A DNA stretch of 26,318 bases from a virus, in the IMG/VR virus record IMGVR_UViG_3300027859_000070, positions 1-26,318 of that record; one strand, given 5' to 3'. A model generated the notes under the pieces. The model saw nothing but the letters and a program-made list of their open reading frames with translations, did no database searches and was not told where the DNA came from. This document shows, one piece after another, positions 9,401 to 15,653 of this stretch; the first letter of the stretch is position 1, and every line of letters starts with the position of its first letter. The translations under genes and the position numbers were made by a program.

Positions 9401-12400
9401 TTTACTAAAGTTTGGAATACTTCTGAGACTAGTTCTAATTTTGAACTTACAAAGGATGGTAAAGTCGGAACTGCTGGTGGAAAGGCAACACTTACGGTTA
9501 ATAAAAATATTCCTGAAAACCTATATTACAAATTAGATATTATAACCGAAAGTAATCTTCCCGATGTTCCCACAGACAAAGGAAAAATTATTGTTGATGA
9601 TGAAGTTGTTCTTGGAAATCAAATAAAGATCAGAGAAAGTCTTTACAATGGAAAACATGTAATAAATTTGGGGACAACAACTTCATTTACATATACCCTT
9701 GCGGAAATTCCTGAGCAATCATCATATAATTCTCCATCTGAGGTTTCTTATGAAACTGATTGTACTCATACTTTTGGTCCCGTTGCTGAAGTACAAATAA
9801 CAAATCCTGGATCTAATTACTATTCTCTACCTGGAGTAACTACTGTCGCCACTGCTGCTGGTAGTGGAGCAATATTTGAAACTTTTGGAGTCGGCATTGG
9901 ATCAGTAAAATCAGTATCGATTAAAGATATTGGATTTAAATATCCCTCTGATAGAACTTTAGACCCAACGATTATTTTCCCACAAGTAATAAAAATAAAT
10001 TCTCTTGCATCTTTTGAATCTATAGGTATCACATCCTTTGGTAGAGGATTTATGATATCACCTAAATTGGTGGTTGTTGATGGTAGAACTAAAAAAGTAA
10101 TTTCTGATGTTGATTTTAAAGTAACTCCAGGAAAATCAAGCATAGAAATTCTTGAAAATACTAAAGGAATTAGCAATGTTACTCCAACCATCATTCCAAC
10201 TGAAAGTGGAGCTGGTGTTGGAATTAATTCAATAGTCTATACACCTTCAACGGGAATTGCAACAGCAACACTATCTGTGGGATTTAGTACTATTAATAGT
10301 TTCCCATTTGCAGTTGGAGATAAAATTCTTGTAGAAGGAGTTAGTGTTGGTGTTGGATCTACTGGTAAAGGATATAATTCTTCGGCGTATGATTATGAAT
10401 TATTCTCAGTAACAGGAGTCACTGAGAATTTGGGAGGCATTGGAGATGTATCATTTAAAGTTTCTGACTTACTTGTGGGAAGTGAAATTCCAGGAATTTT
10501 TGATACTATAAATTCTTCTGGTAAGATTTTAGCACAAAAACATTTCCCAGAATTTAATGTGTCTCTAACAACTAATAACTTTATTGTTGGAGAAACTGTC
10601 ACTTCTAATTCTGCAACTGGAATTGTTGATAGTTGGGATGAAAAAATAGTAACTTTAAGAGTATCTTCAAGTGACAAATTTGTAGTTGGAAATGTAATAG
10701 AGGGAACAAGTTCAAAGACTCAAGGAGTTGCATCTTCTATTAAATCATTTGAATCATATGCGAATTTGAATTCTTCTTCTAAATTTATAAGTGGTTGGCA
10801 AAATGATACTGGATTTTTAAACAAAGATATTCAAAAAGTTCAAGATAGTTTTTATTATCAAAACTTCTCATATTCACTCAAATCTAAAGTTCCATATGAT
10901 ACCTGGAATGATACTGTTTCTGCTTTAAACCATACATTAGGATTTAAAAAATTCTCTGATTATCAATTAGAAACAAAAAATGATAATTCTATGTCTGTTG
11001 GACTTACAACAGCTACAACATTCCTTAATGTAGTTAATAATTTAGATGGTTTTGCAAGTCTACATTGTGTTTATGATTTTGATTTGGTCAAAGAAAACAA
11101 CTTAAATCAAAATTCAAAAATTATATCTAATGAAATTATATTTTCAAACAGAATTTTAACTGATTTCTTTGAGTCTGTTGGAAATAGGGTTCTTTCAATT
11201 GATGATATAAGTGGACAATTTAATAGTAATCCAAGACCAACTAATTTTAGTCTCGTTGCATCTACACCTCTTTCAGGGTCCAGACTTCAAAAATATGTGA
11301 CATATGTGAGAGATAAAAGATTTGTAGCACAAAGACAGTTAATGCTTGTTGATTTATTGCATGATGGATCTAGGGGATATATTAATCAATATGCTAGGGT
11401 TGAAACACATTATGATCAAGGGTCTTTTGATTTCGCTGCTAATGGATCTGATTCGCAATTATTATTCTATCCAACAAGATCAACAGTTAATGATTATGAT
11501 ATTATCACTCTTGGATATAACATTGGTGATGCTGTTGCAGGAACAGGAAGCACAAGTCTTGGTGGTGTAGTATTAATTGATACTGATAGTATTGAAATTC
11601 CTTCAAACACTACTAAAACAATTGTTTCAATCGCTAATACATATACTTCCGCAAAAGTTCTAGTAACTATCAATCCAGATGTGTCTGTAGATGAATTTGA
11701 AGCAATTGAACTTAACATAACTCATGATGGAACAAATATAGAAATGCTTGAATATGGTAGGTTATCCACCAATATTGGTCCGTTTGCGGCCGCTGGTGTC
11801 GGAACCTATCATGCTTATATTGATGCATCAACATTAAAAGTTGATTTTATTCCAACAGCTACAGGTATTGGAACAACCGGCACCATTAACACAGTTACGG
11901 TTGGACTCTGTACTGATACTGTTACTGGAATAGGAACAATTGAACTTAAAAGATCCAAGTTGGAAGGAAGAACTACAAGTATTTCTGCGTCTGGGTCTCC
12001 TGGTATTACTACCGTTGCAGAGTATTTGAATACTTATGATGGTGCATATTTCATAGCACAAGTTACTGATACCACCAATACATCGACTCAATTATCTGAA
12101 ATTGTTTTAGTTGATGATTATGTTGATGCATCCAATGATCATGAAGTCTATATGACAGAGTATGCAAATATTGAAACTACTGCAGGTTTAGGAACATTTG
12201 GATCAAGAGTTTCTACAGCAGGAACTGTCTCTCTTGTATTTACTCCAAATTCAGGTATTGATGCAGTTGTCAACATTTATATGAATGCACTTTCTATAAA
12301 TGAAAATACCGAGGTTGCATCTTCCATAGAATTCACAAATGCATCTATAAGTGATGGACTTGGAGAATACTTTGGAACGGAATCTGATATTAAACGAGAG

Positions 12401-15400
12401 TTTGCATTAAGTCACGATAATGAACCAATCTTTGAAAGATATTTCTTGGGTAATGATAGTGATGTTGTTAATGTGACAACCAATGCAATTAAGATTCCAA
12501 ATCACTTCTTTGTAAGTGGTGAAAAACTTAGATACGTTCATGTTGGCACAGCTTCATCTGCTGTTGGTATTGCAACTACGACTTTTGTTGGTGTTGCTGA
12601 TACAACTTTCTTACCTGGAGAAAATCTATTCGCTGTTAAGGTTGATGATAATAATATTAAAATTGCTACCAGCGCAGAAAATGCGCTTAAGTCAATTCCC
12701 GAAGTAGTTGATCTTGAAAGTGTTGGCATAGGAACATCCCATAGATTTATTGCAACAAATCAAAATGCAAAGGTAATTGTTGCTCTTGATAATGTTATTC
12801 AATCGCCAATTGTATCCACAGCTGTTACGACCATTCTCGCTGATCGGGTTAGAGATGTTGACAATATAATAAAATTCAGCGGCATAACATCTTTCTTTGG
12901 ATCTGATTTGATACAAATTGGTTCAGAAATAATGAAGATTGAAGGTGTTGGTATTGGATCAACAAATGCTATTAGAGTGCGTAGACCTTGGTTGGGAACT
13001 GTTTTATCTGGATATGGAACTGGAACACTTGTAACTAAAATTTCTGGTAACTACAATATTGTAGACAATAATTTGAATTTTGTAGAAGCACCTTTTGGTA
13101 ACGTTCCGATTGGATCTACTACAAATCCACCAGATGAAAGAGATTGGACTGGAATATCGACAAGTTCTAGTTTCCAAGGTAGAAGTTTTATGAGATCTGG
13201 TGTCACGAATACTTCAAATGAAGCGTATCACAAAAATTACATTTTTGATGATATATCTGATCAGTTTAATGCTACAGAGAATGAATTTAGACTATATCAA
13301 AATGGATCCGATGTAACTGGTATTTCTACAGAAAATGGGGTCATATTGGTCAATAGTATATTCCAATCACCTGGATTATCCGATCAATATGTAATTAATG
13401 AATCCTCTGGAATTTCAACAATTGCTTTCCAAGGAACTGATACATCTCCACTTGGTCCAGACGTTGGAATTTCTAGTTTCCCCAAAGGTGGAATTATTGT
13501 TTCTGTAGGATCTGAGGAGGGTCTAGGATATCAACCACTGATATCTGCTGGAGGAACAGCAATAGTTTCTGGACTTGGCACTATCTCTTCTATTAGTATA
13601 GGAAATAGTGGTTCTGGATATAGAGCTGGAATTCAAACCGTTGTAAACGTAGGTGTTGGAACATCCAGCACAGGAACAGGAAATATTGAATTTATTGGAA
13701 CTGCTGCAATCAGTGGTGGACATATTGTCAGTGTTGCAATTACAAATCCAGGATCTGGATATACTGCAACCAATCAACCATTTGTTGTGTTTGATGATCC
13801 ATTAAGTTATTCTAATATTCATTTGAATTATTCCTCTTCAAGCACTGTTGGAGTAGGAACCAGTGCAGTTGTTAATATTGTTGTTGGTCAGGGATCTAGT
13901 ATTATTGACTTTACATTTACAAATACTGGATATGGATTTGGTAATGATGAAATATTGACAGTTCCAGTTGGTGGACTCACTGGAATACCAACAACATCAT
14001 CATTCTCGACTGCAAATGAATTCAAACTCACCATAGATCAAGTCTTTAATGACTCCTTCTCTGGTTGGTCTGTTGGAGAACTACAACAACTCGATAACGT
14101 CGAAGATTTCCTTGATGGATCCAGAAAGAACTTCCCACTTTCTCTAGCAGGAAACTCTATTTCTATTGTTTCTGGAAAAGGATCAAAGATTGATGTTCAA
14201 GATGTTCTTCTTATATTTGTAAATGATATACTCCAAGTTCCCGGTGAATCTTATACGTTCAAAGGTGGAAGTATTATAACATTTACTGAAGCACCTAAAG
14301 TTGGTGATATTATAAACATTCTATTCTATAAAGGGTCGGGTGATACTGATGTTATCTTTAGAAATATCATTGAAACAGTTAAGAAGGGAGATACCCTTCA
14401 AATTATGCATGATGCCTCTGTCGGACAAGCACCTTCCTTAGATGAAGATGAAAGAGTTGTTGATCAGGTTAAATCTACAGATTTAGTTGGAACTAATCCA
14501 TACTCAGGACCAGGAAATACTGATGATGTTACGCTAGAAAGACCAGTAATCTGGTGTAGGCAAACTGAAGATGTTTTCATTGATCAAATTCCTGTCGGTA
14601 AGAGTAGAGAACTTTATGAACCTGTTATCAATCCAAGTGCTTATATTACTAAGTCAGTTGGTGTTGGGTCAACGGCAATTTATGTTGATAATTTAAGACC
14701 AATATTCAACTCTCAAAATGAAAATGATACCAGTCTTTTATTCCAAAACAAAATTAAATTTATATCTCAAGAATCAAAAACTGCAGCAGCTGCTACTGCG
14801 ATAGTTTCTGGTCTTGGAACTATATCTTCCATCTCAATCTCTGATGGCGGTTCTGGATATATATCTGCTCCAGTAGTGACAATTGGAAGCACGTTACAAG
14901 CAGTTGGACTGGGAACAACTGCATCTGCAACTGCATCAATTACTGCAGGTGCTGTTACAAGTATCACACTATCTAATACCGGAACTGGATATACAAATAC
15001 AAGTGTTCCACCAGTTCTTATCGCTCCACCATCTTATACTGAGGAGGAAGTCAGTGTCGCTTCATATTCTGGAGATAATGGTGTTATTGTTGGATTTGGC
15101 ACTACAAATGTTGGGGTTGGTACGACATCACTCATCTTTGATATTCACATTCCGTTTAACTCATTCTTGAGAGATGCTAAAGTTGCTGGAACTGCAGTTA
15201 CAATTAGTTCTCTTAATGCAAATGATATCTTCGTAGTTAAAAACTCTAACATTGGTGCAGGAACAACATCAATTACTGCGTTTGATCCTGCAGGCAATAC
15301 TGTCGGTGTAGGAACATCCTTCGCAGATAATGTGTATGCAGTGAGAACTGCAGTCTCTATTTCCACTAGTGTTCAGGGTATCACTACTTATGTGAGAAGA

Positions 15401-15622
15401 GTTACAGTTGATGTTGATCAATTTATTACATCAGGCATAACAACTTCCGACTTCTTTGGAAATTATAGTTGGGGAAGAATTGATATTTCTGGAAGATCTG
15501 AATCTACTTCATATTCTGCATATACTCAAGGTGGTATTGGTTTGACTGAAGGATCTGGTATTTCAACCTCAACTATGGTTACAAGATCAAACTTTTTGAA
15601 ATTTAAAAATTATGCGGTTTAA
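3488..15622 (+). CDS. 7: Giant gp7-like baseplate wedge protein, 4044 aa
   Basis: T4 gp7 (1032 aa) starts wedge assembly by binding gp10 and then gp8 and gp6. This protein lies between gp6 and gp8, as in T4, but is about four times longer. Residues 199-224 (DFYLSKGTDVSFEILFKALY and onward) resemble DFYSTKGIEASYKFLFKVLY of T4 gp7 as I remember it. Residues 2365-2492, with SYSLKSKVPYDTWNDTV and HTLGF, resemble the next T4 segment, with MKIKSNLPSSRW and HPVGF. Between and after these lie a YHYH-like domain (about 1255-1350), six copies of an HxF-GD/VDxxTFKL module, many GSGY beta-repeats, IGxE/RGxxGT modules and a tandem triplication (about 2610-2945). There is no membrane segment or signal peptide. 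The ATG at 3488 lacks a clear Shine-Dalgarno sequence. The frame is unbroken for 12.1 kb. The gp7 assignment is strong from context and good from sequence; the functions of the added modules are inferred. Confidence 0.85.
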   Translation: MSETRVQFNSIVSNQLPSYVKEDFPLISEFLTQYYLGQEYQGGPIDLIQNIDRYIKLDETTNLSETVILSGDLDFDATTINIDPGESPTGSQGFPDSYGLLQINDELITYTGKTDFSFTGCIRGFVGITSYRSELNKEEVVFKESESDDHKSGSTIKNLSCLFLKEFLTKTKTQFLPGFENRTLNPEVNQNLFIKQSKDFYLSKGTDVSFEILFKALYNEDIKIIKPRDFLISPSNAEYRITNDLVVETIEGNPENLENATLYQDQYKFGSNINKAYAPVTDIEKISVGFGQTFYKLKFDGGYNRDIGVDGSIYGKFAVEPTTRIIGQVPSGATTLDVDSTVGFGSTGELYVSYNDTTTGVVSYTSKSLTQFFGVSNVTNTILDATTVGVNTFAYGRSKLDQNEIIKVRINSVLGTINLPSNTNNLEKSGTVNISTLGCFDNSKRSRNWFYNISPIYKVSKLELIDSSDSTYRVTLNVTPRFNPGDSAEFVLSDGTRKETRIIAVTSSKSFSVRGQGVLDLNSVYKIKRIILKGVSNTFSNIDEFSTDVSNVYNNGTDYLVASPSIPHYDSLPLDVSSRNITFAGTFVGDTFNISPGKEHGFYTGDAIYYSAGLVSESFINDSGSSDTRIVRGTGLFADGLYFVKRVDGFTLQFGKSRNDILNSNFISLSEETAVVDSSIKPFELNGQDLVSQKLVREFSIPINDGTVSKTKPGSTGMFVNGVELLNYKSKDIVKYGKIEDVQVLAPGRNIDVINVPNLIVNDSVGTGATGYAAISGGVREIRIVDPGFDYAETPILTITGGNGSRALGQVNMKSIVHKVEFFADLVSNQVIVGTAATQSRIGFSTYHKFRNAEQIIYKTSDQDGVSGIVTNASYFVSTIDNTTVSLHPTQSDAISGINTVFLSSHGIGKHSLQSVSKKLVVGSINIVDNGSGYENKKRTAPASSGINTASDSIVINNHDYNSGEKVKYTCTGTSISGLTTNTEYYVTKVDNKTFKLSQVGVASDTEFYYRTKQYVDLTSVGVGTHIFNYPEITATLTGKIGISSIGLETFEASIQPIVRGTVTSVHLENGGVGYGSSEVIGLDHQPQITLDAGVQAQLQPIISNGRIVQVIVLSPGSRYFSTPDLTINGDGIGAVLTAVIENGSISTVNIIEPGSGYDQTSTTINVIPAGSTQILPKFYANIKSWRVNLYQKYFPYFTKDDGVVINGKYELQYAHLYAPRKLRETVYSVDQDGNILYGENDLRKVNSIEQPSSKHSPILGFAYDGNPIYGPYAYQTSTGGVISQMKSGYELDIKSERPPTSIFPEGYFVEDYTHYKVLDQTVLDENNGRFCITPDYPNGTYAYFLTVNDKFSATSGVFEKYKEPVFPYAIGENYHSIPNEFNFQLGSNQDDYDVAANGWKRNTEPFNLIEDDSEYPYLYIPNKLEQTAKITAATPGQISRIGIITSGSEYRVGETLVFNNEETRGSNLTAKISKLKGFPVDNISVASSILQNVEFYPGESKGEYLLFADNPHNFENLDIISISGLSTTSSKIEGSYSVGIQTNRLRIAGVGTTGVAIGAPGVTGIVTFFRVSGDLSYPSIRENDVLLVGDEKIKVLNVDALSSRIRVLRAVEGTTGTSHTIGKFIYEVPRKLKINAGFNTDYNYSLNKQIYFDPSSAVGLGTTAGVGIGTTISFANPGSGITQAFIPTKSIFIKNHNLKTGDQITYSPGTGGNGIIIQDETNVGVGTTLSNGQNLFVAKISDDLIGIATIRVGLGTTGTFVGGANADSSTVFFRTVGTGDTHSFTTNYNVITGEVQRNRVTVSTAETHGLSAPHNIFVTVNPKNTGIVTVKYNDYNGRVVINPIGFATAGIDTSVNSISISSHGFKTGDKIIHTSSAPAQGLENEKMYYIVKVDNNTFKLSNTYFDSTQPKPNIVGITSASLGTINPINPNIKFFKDSTVTFDLSDASLSFTRQGTQYSAFEFNLYSDKNFTKVWNTSETSSNFELTKDGKVGTAGGKATLTVNKNIPENLYYKLDIITESNLPDVPTDKGKIIVDDEVVLGNQIKIRESLYNGKHVINLGTTTSFTYTLAEIPEQSSYNSPSEVSYETDCTHTFGPVAEVQITNPGSNYYSLPGVTTVATAAGSGAIFETFGVGIGSVKSVSIKDIGFKYPSDRTLDPTIIFPQVIKINSLASFESIGITSFGRGFMISPKLVVVDGRTKKVISDVDFKVTPGKSSIEILENTKGISNVTPTIIPTESGAGVGINSIVYTPSTGIATATLSVGFSTINSFPFAVGDKILVEGVSVGVGSTGKGYNSSAYDYELFSVTGVTENLGGIGDVSFKVSDLLVGSEIPGIFDTINSSGKILAQKHFPEFNVSLTTNNFIVGETVTSNSATGIVDSWDEKIVTLRVSSSDKFVVGNVIEGTSSKTQGVASSIKSFESYANLNSSSKFISGWQNDTGFLNKDIQKVQDSFYYQNFSYSLKSKVPYDTWNDTVSALNHTLGFKKFSDYQLETKNDNSMSVGLTTATTFLNVVNNLDGFASLHCVYDFDLVKENNLNQNSKIISNEIIFSNRILTDFFESVGNRVLSIDDISGQFNSNPRPTNFSLVASTPLSGSRLQKYVTYVRDKRFVAQRQLMLVDLLHDGSRGYINQYARVETHYDQGSFDFAANGSDSQLLFYPTRSTVNDYDIITLGYNIGDAVAGTGSTSLGGVVLIDTDSIEIPSNTTKTIVSIANTYTSAKVLVTINPDVSVDEFEAIELNITHDGTNIEMLEYGRLSTNIGPFAAAGVGTYHAYIDASTLKVDFIPTATGIGTTGTINTVTVGLCTDTVTGIGTIELKRSKLEGRTTSISASGSPGITTVAEYLNTYDGAYFIAQVTDTTNTSTQLSEIVLVDDYVDASNDHEVYMTEYANIETTAGLGTFGSRVSTAGTVSLVFTPNSGIDAVVNIYMNALSINENTEVASSIEFTNASISDGLGEYFGTESDIKREFALSHDNEPIFERYFLGNDSDVVNVTTNAIKIPNHFFVSGEKLRYVHVGTASSAVGIATTTFVGVADTTFLPGENLFAVKVDDNNIKIATSAENALKSIPEVVDLESVGIGTSHRFIATNQNAKVIVALDNVIQSPIVSTAVTTILADRVRDVDNIIKFSGITSFFGSDLIQIGSEIMKIEGVGIGSTNAIRVRRPWLGTVLSGYGTGTLVTKISGNYNIVDNNLNFVEAPFGNVPIGSTTNPPDERDWTGISTSSSFQGRSFMRSGVTNTSNEAYHKNYIFDDISDQFNATENEFRLYQNGSDVTGISTENGVILVNSIFQSPGLSDQYVINESSGISTIAFQGTDTSPLGPDVGISSFPKGGIIVSVGSEEGLGYQPLISAGGTAIVSGLGTISSISIGNSGSGYRAGIQTVVNVGVGTSSTGTGNIEFIGTAAISGGHIVSVAITNPGSGYTATNQPFVVFDDPLSYSNIHLNYSSSSTVGVGTSAVVNIVVGQGSSIIDFTFTNTGYGFGNDEILTVPVGGLTGIPTTSSFSTANEFKLTIDQVFNDSFSGWSVGELQQLDNVEDFLDGSRKNFPLSLAGNSISIVSGKGSKIDVQDVLLIFVNDILQVPGESYTFKGGSIITFTEAPKVGDIINILFYKGSGDTDVIFRNIIETVKKGDTLQIMHDASVGQAPSLDEDERVVDQVKSTDLVGTNPYSGPGNTDDVTLERPVIWCRQTEDVFIDQIPVGKSRELYEPVINPSAYITKSVGVGSTAIYVDNLRPIFNSQNENDTSLLFQNKIKFISQESKTAAAATAIVSGLGTISSISISDGGSGYISAPVVTIGSTLQAVGLGTTASATASITAGAVTSITLSNTGTGYTNTSVPPVLIAPPSYTEEEVSVASYSGDNGVIVGFGTTNVGVGTTSLIFDIHIPFNSFLRDAKVAGTAVTISSLNANDIFVVKNSNIGAGTTSITAFDPAGNTVGVGTSFADNVYAVRTAVSISTSVQGITTYVRRVTVDVDQFITSGITTSDFFGNYSWGRIDISGRSESTSYSAYTQGGIGLTEGSGISTSTMVTRSNFLKFKNYAV
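3788..3922 (+). repeat. IGxE-I-Y / RGxxG module, copy 1 of 4
   Basis: The protein reads INDELITYTGKT, then TGCIRGFVG, then a short stretch to VVFKES. Related copies lie at about 8233-8375 (VGDEKIKVLNV ... RAVEGTTGTSH), 12903-13040 (IGSEIMKIEGV ... RPWLGT) and, in the DUF4815 protein, 23608-23740 (IGEEVIKYTNV ... RGTDPRTYPVGTPVFKY). The pattern is a small beta-module found in phage baseplate and fibre proteins. Boundaries are approximate. Confidence 0.6.
4082..4159 (+). other. gp7 core motif, first segment
   Basis: Residues 199-224 of the giant protein. D-F-Y, S-K-G, the spaced F and L of EILFKALYNED, and the following alternating hydrophobic strand line up with a segment near residues 750-800 of T4 gp7. 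I compared them from memory, so the exact T4 numbering is approximate. This identifies the N-terminal part of the giant as gp7-related. Confidence 0.65.
5821..7000 (+). repeat. GSGY-type beta-repeats, first cluster
   Basis: Repeats follow the pattern strand, PG or NGGxGY, a short loop with Pro, then V-T-I. Examples are IRIVDPGFDYAETPILTI (5827-5886), INIVDNGSGY (6259-6288), VHLENGGVGY (about 6681-6710), VIVLSPGSRYFSTPDLTI (about 6819-6872) and VNIIEPGSGY (6933-6962). Further copies in this gene lie at about 7806, 9783, 9900, 13580, 13725, 14818 and 14950. gp8 carries one and the DUF4815 protein at least two. Confidence 0.75.
7255..7530 (+). other. YHYH-like domain inside the giant gp7-like protein
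   Basis: Residues about 1255-1350 carry HSPILGFAYDGNPIYGPYAY, with the DGNPIYGP core at 1265-1272. About 60 residues later come LDENNGRFCITPDYPNGTYA (1324-1343) and then YFLT. Both blocks and their order fit the YHYH domain family, in which DG-PIYGP precedes LDE-NGR and a closing TYHYH-like strand. Here the closing strand reads Y-A-Y-F, so the histidines that name the family are absent. The biochemical role of the family is not settled. Confidence 0.75.
10580..10963 (+). other. gp7 core motif, second segment
   Basis: Residues 2365-2492 include FIVGETVTSNSATG, a following strand pair to VGNVIEGTSS, DIQKVQDSFYYQNF, SYSLKSKVPYDTWNDTVSAL (2461-2480) and HTLGFKKF. The same order of motifs (VGQTIYTATG, then SYYVMKIKSNLPSSRW, then HPVGFGF) occurs near the C-terminus of T4 gp7 as I recall it. 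This block is therefore the continuation of the core begun at 4082, displaced by about 2,100 residues. Confidence 0.6.
11312..12320 (+). repeat. Tandem triplication of a beta-module of about 100-130 residues
   Basis: Three successive copies share an alternating strand, an aromatic YAxxET-like turn and a closing strand with Phe-x-Pro-Thr. They are INQYARVETHYDQGSF ... LLFYPTRS (about 11381-11490), MLEYGRLSTNIGPF ... VDFIPTAT (about 11743-11870) and MTEYANIETTAGLGTF ... LVFTPNSG (about 12151-12258). Each ends in a strand of the type IxTLGYNI or INTVTVGL. The period is about 360-410 bases. The array starts directly after the second gp7 core segment. Confidence 0.65.
13556..13621 (+). repeat. Direct repeat with 14795-14860 (TAIVSGLGTISSISI)
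   Basis: The 15-residue string TAIVSGLGTISSISI is encoded here and again at about 14795-14860. In both places it is followed after three residues by GSGY. The DNA of the two copies is similar but differs at several third positions. This is the best conserved internal repeat that I noticed and suggests a comparatively recent duplication or gene conversion. Confidence 0.75.
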
Positions 15623-15627
15623 TCTCT

Positions 15628-15635
15628 AATAAATA
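15628..15635 (+). promoter_or_regulatory. T4-type late promoter box upstream of gp8
   Basis: AATAAATA is an exact match to NATAAATA. It sits in the 31-base gap between the giant gene and gp8, with 18 bases between the box and the gp8 ATG. This would give gp8 and the DUF4815 gene their own late transcript, useful after a 12-kb upstream gene. AT-richness allows chance matches, but the position and spacing agree with the box before gp25. Confidence 0.5.
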
Positions 15636-15653
15636 AGTAAAAAAGTCTTAAAA

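Larger units (their letters stand above)
5272..12688 (+). repeat. Six dispersed copies of an HxF-GD ... VDxxTFKL module
   Basis: Approximate copies are: 5272-5459 (EHGFYTGDAIYY ... VKRVDGFTLQF), 6019-6174 (YHKFRNAEQIIY ... VSTIDNTTVSL), 6352-6486 (NHDYNSGEKVKY ... VTKVDNKTFKLS), 8567-8743 (NHNLKTGDQITY ... VAKISDDLIGIA), 9068-9203 (SHGFKTGDKIIH ... VKVDNNTFKLS) and 12492-12688 (NHFFVSGEKLRY ... VKVDDNNIKIA). The common pattern is His, a turn, G-D/E, a strand ending in Tyr, a Gly-rich loop, then YYV-K-V-D and a strand. Most copies are 45-65 residues long. They are clearly related at protein level but diverged at DNA level, so the duplication is old. Confidence 0.75.

Noticed and set aside
9820-10194. 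A 124-residue open frame on the - strand
   Set aside because: It is a shadow of the repeat-rich giant gene, with no supporting start signal or protein similarity.
5272-15032. CRISPR-like or other nucleotide repeat array
   Set aside because: The repeats are at protein level, diverged in DNA, in frame and irregularly spaced.
3488-15622. Giant frame as an artefact of a missed stop or assembly fusion
   Set aside because: The frame is open throughout, with consistent composition. gp7 core motifs occur near the N-terminus and in the middle, and related modules occur along the whole length.
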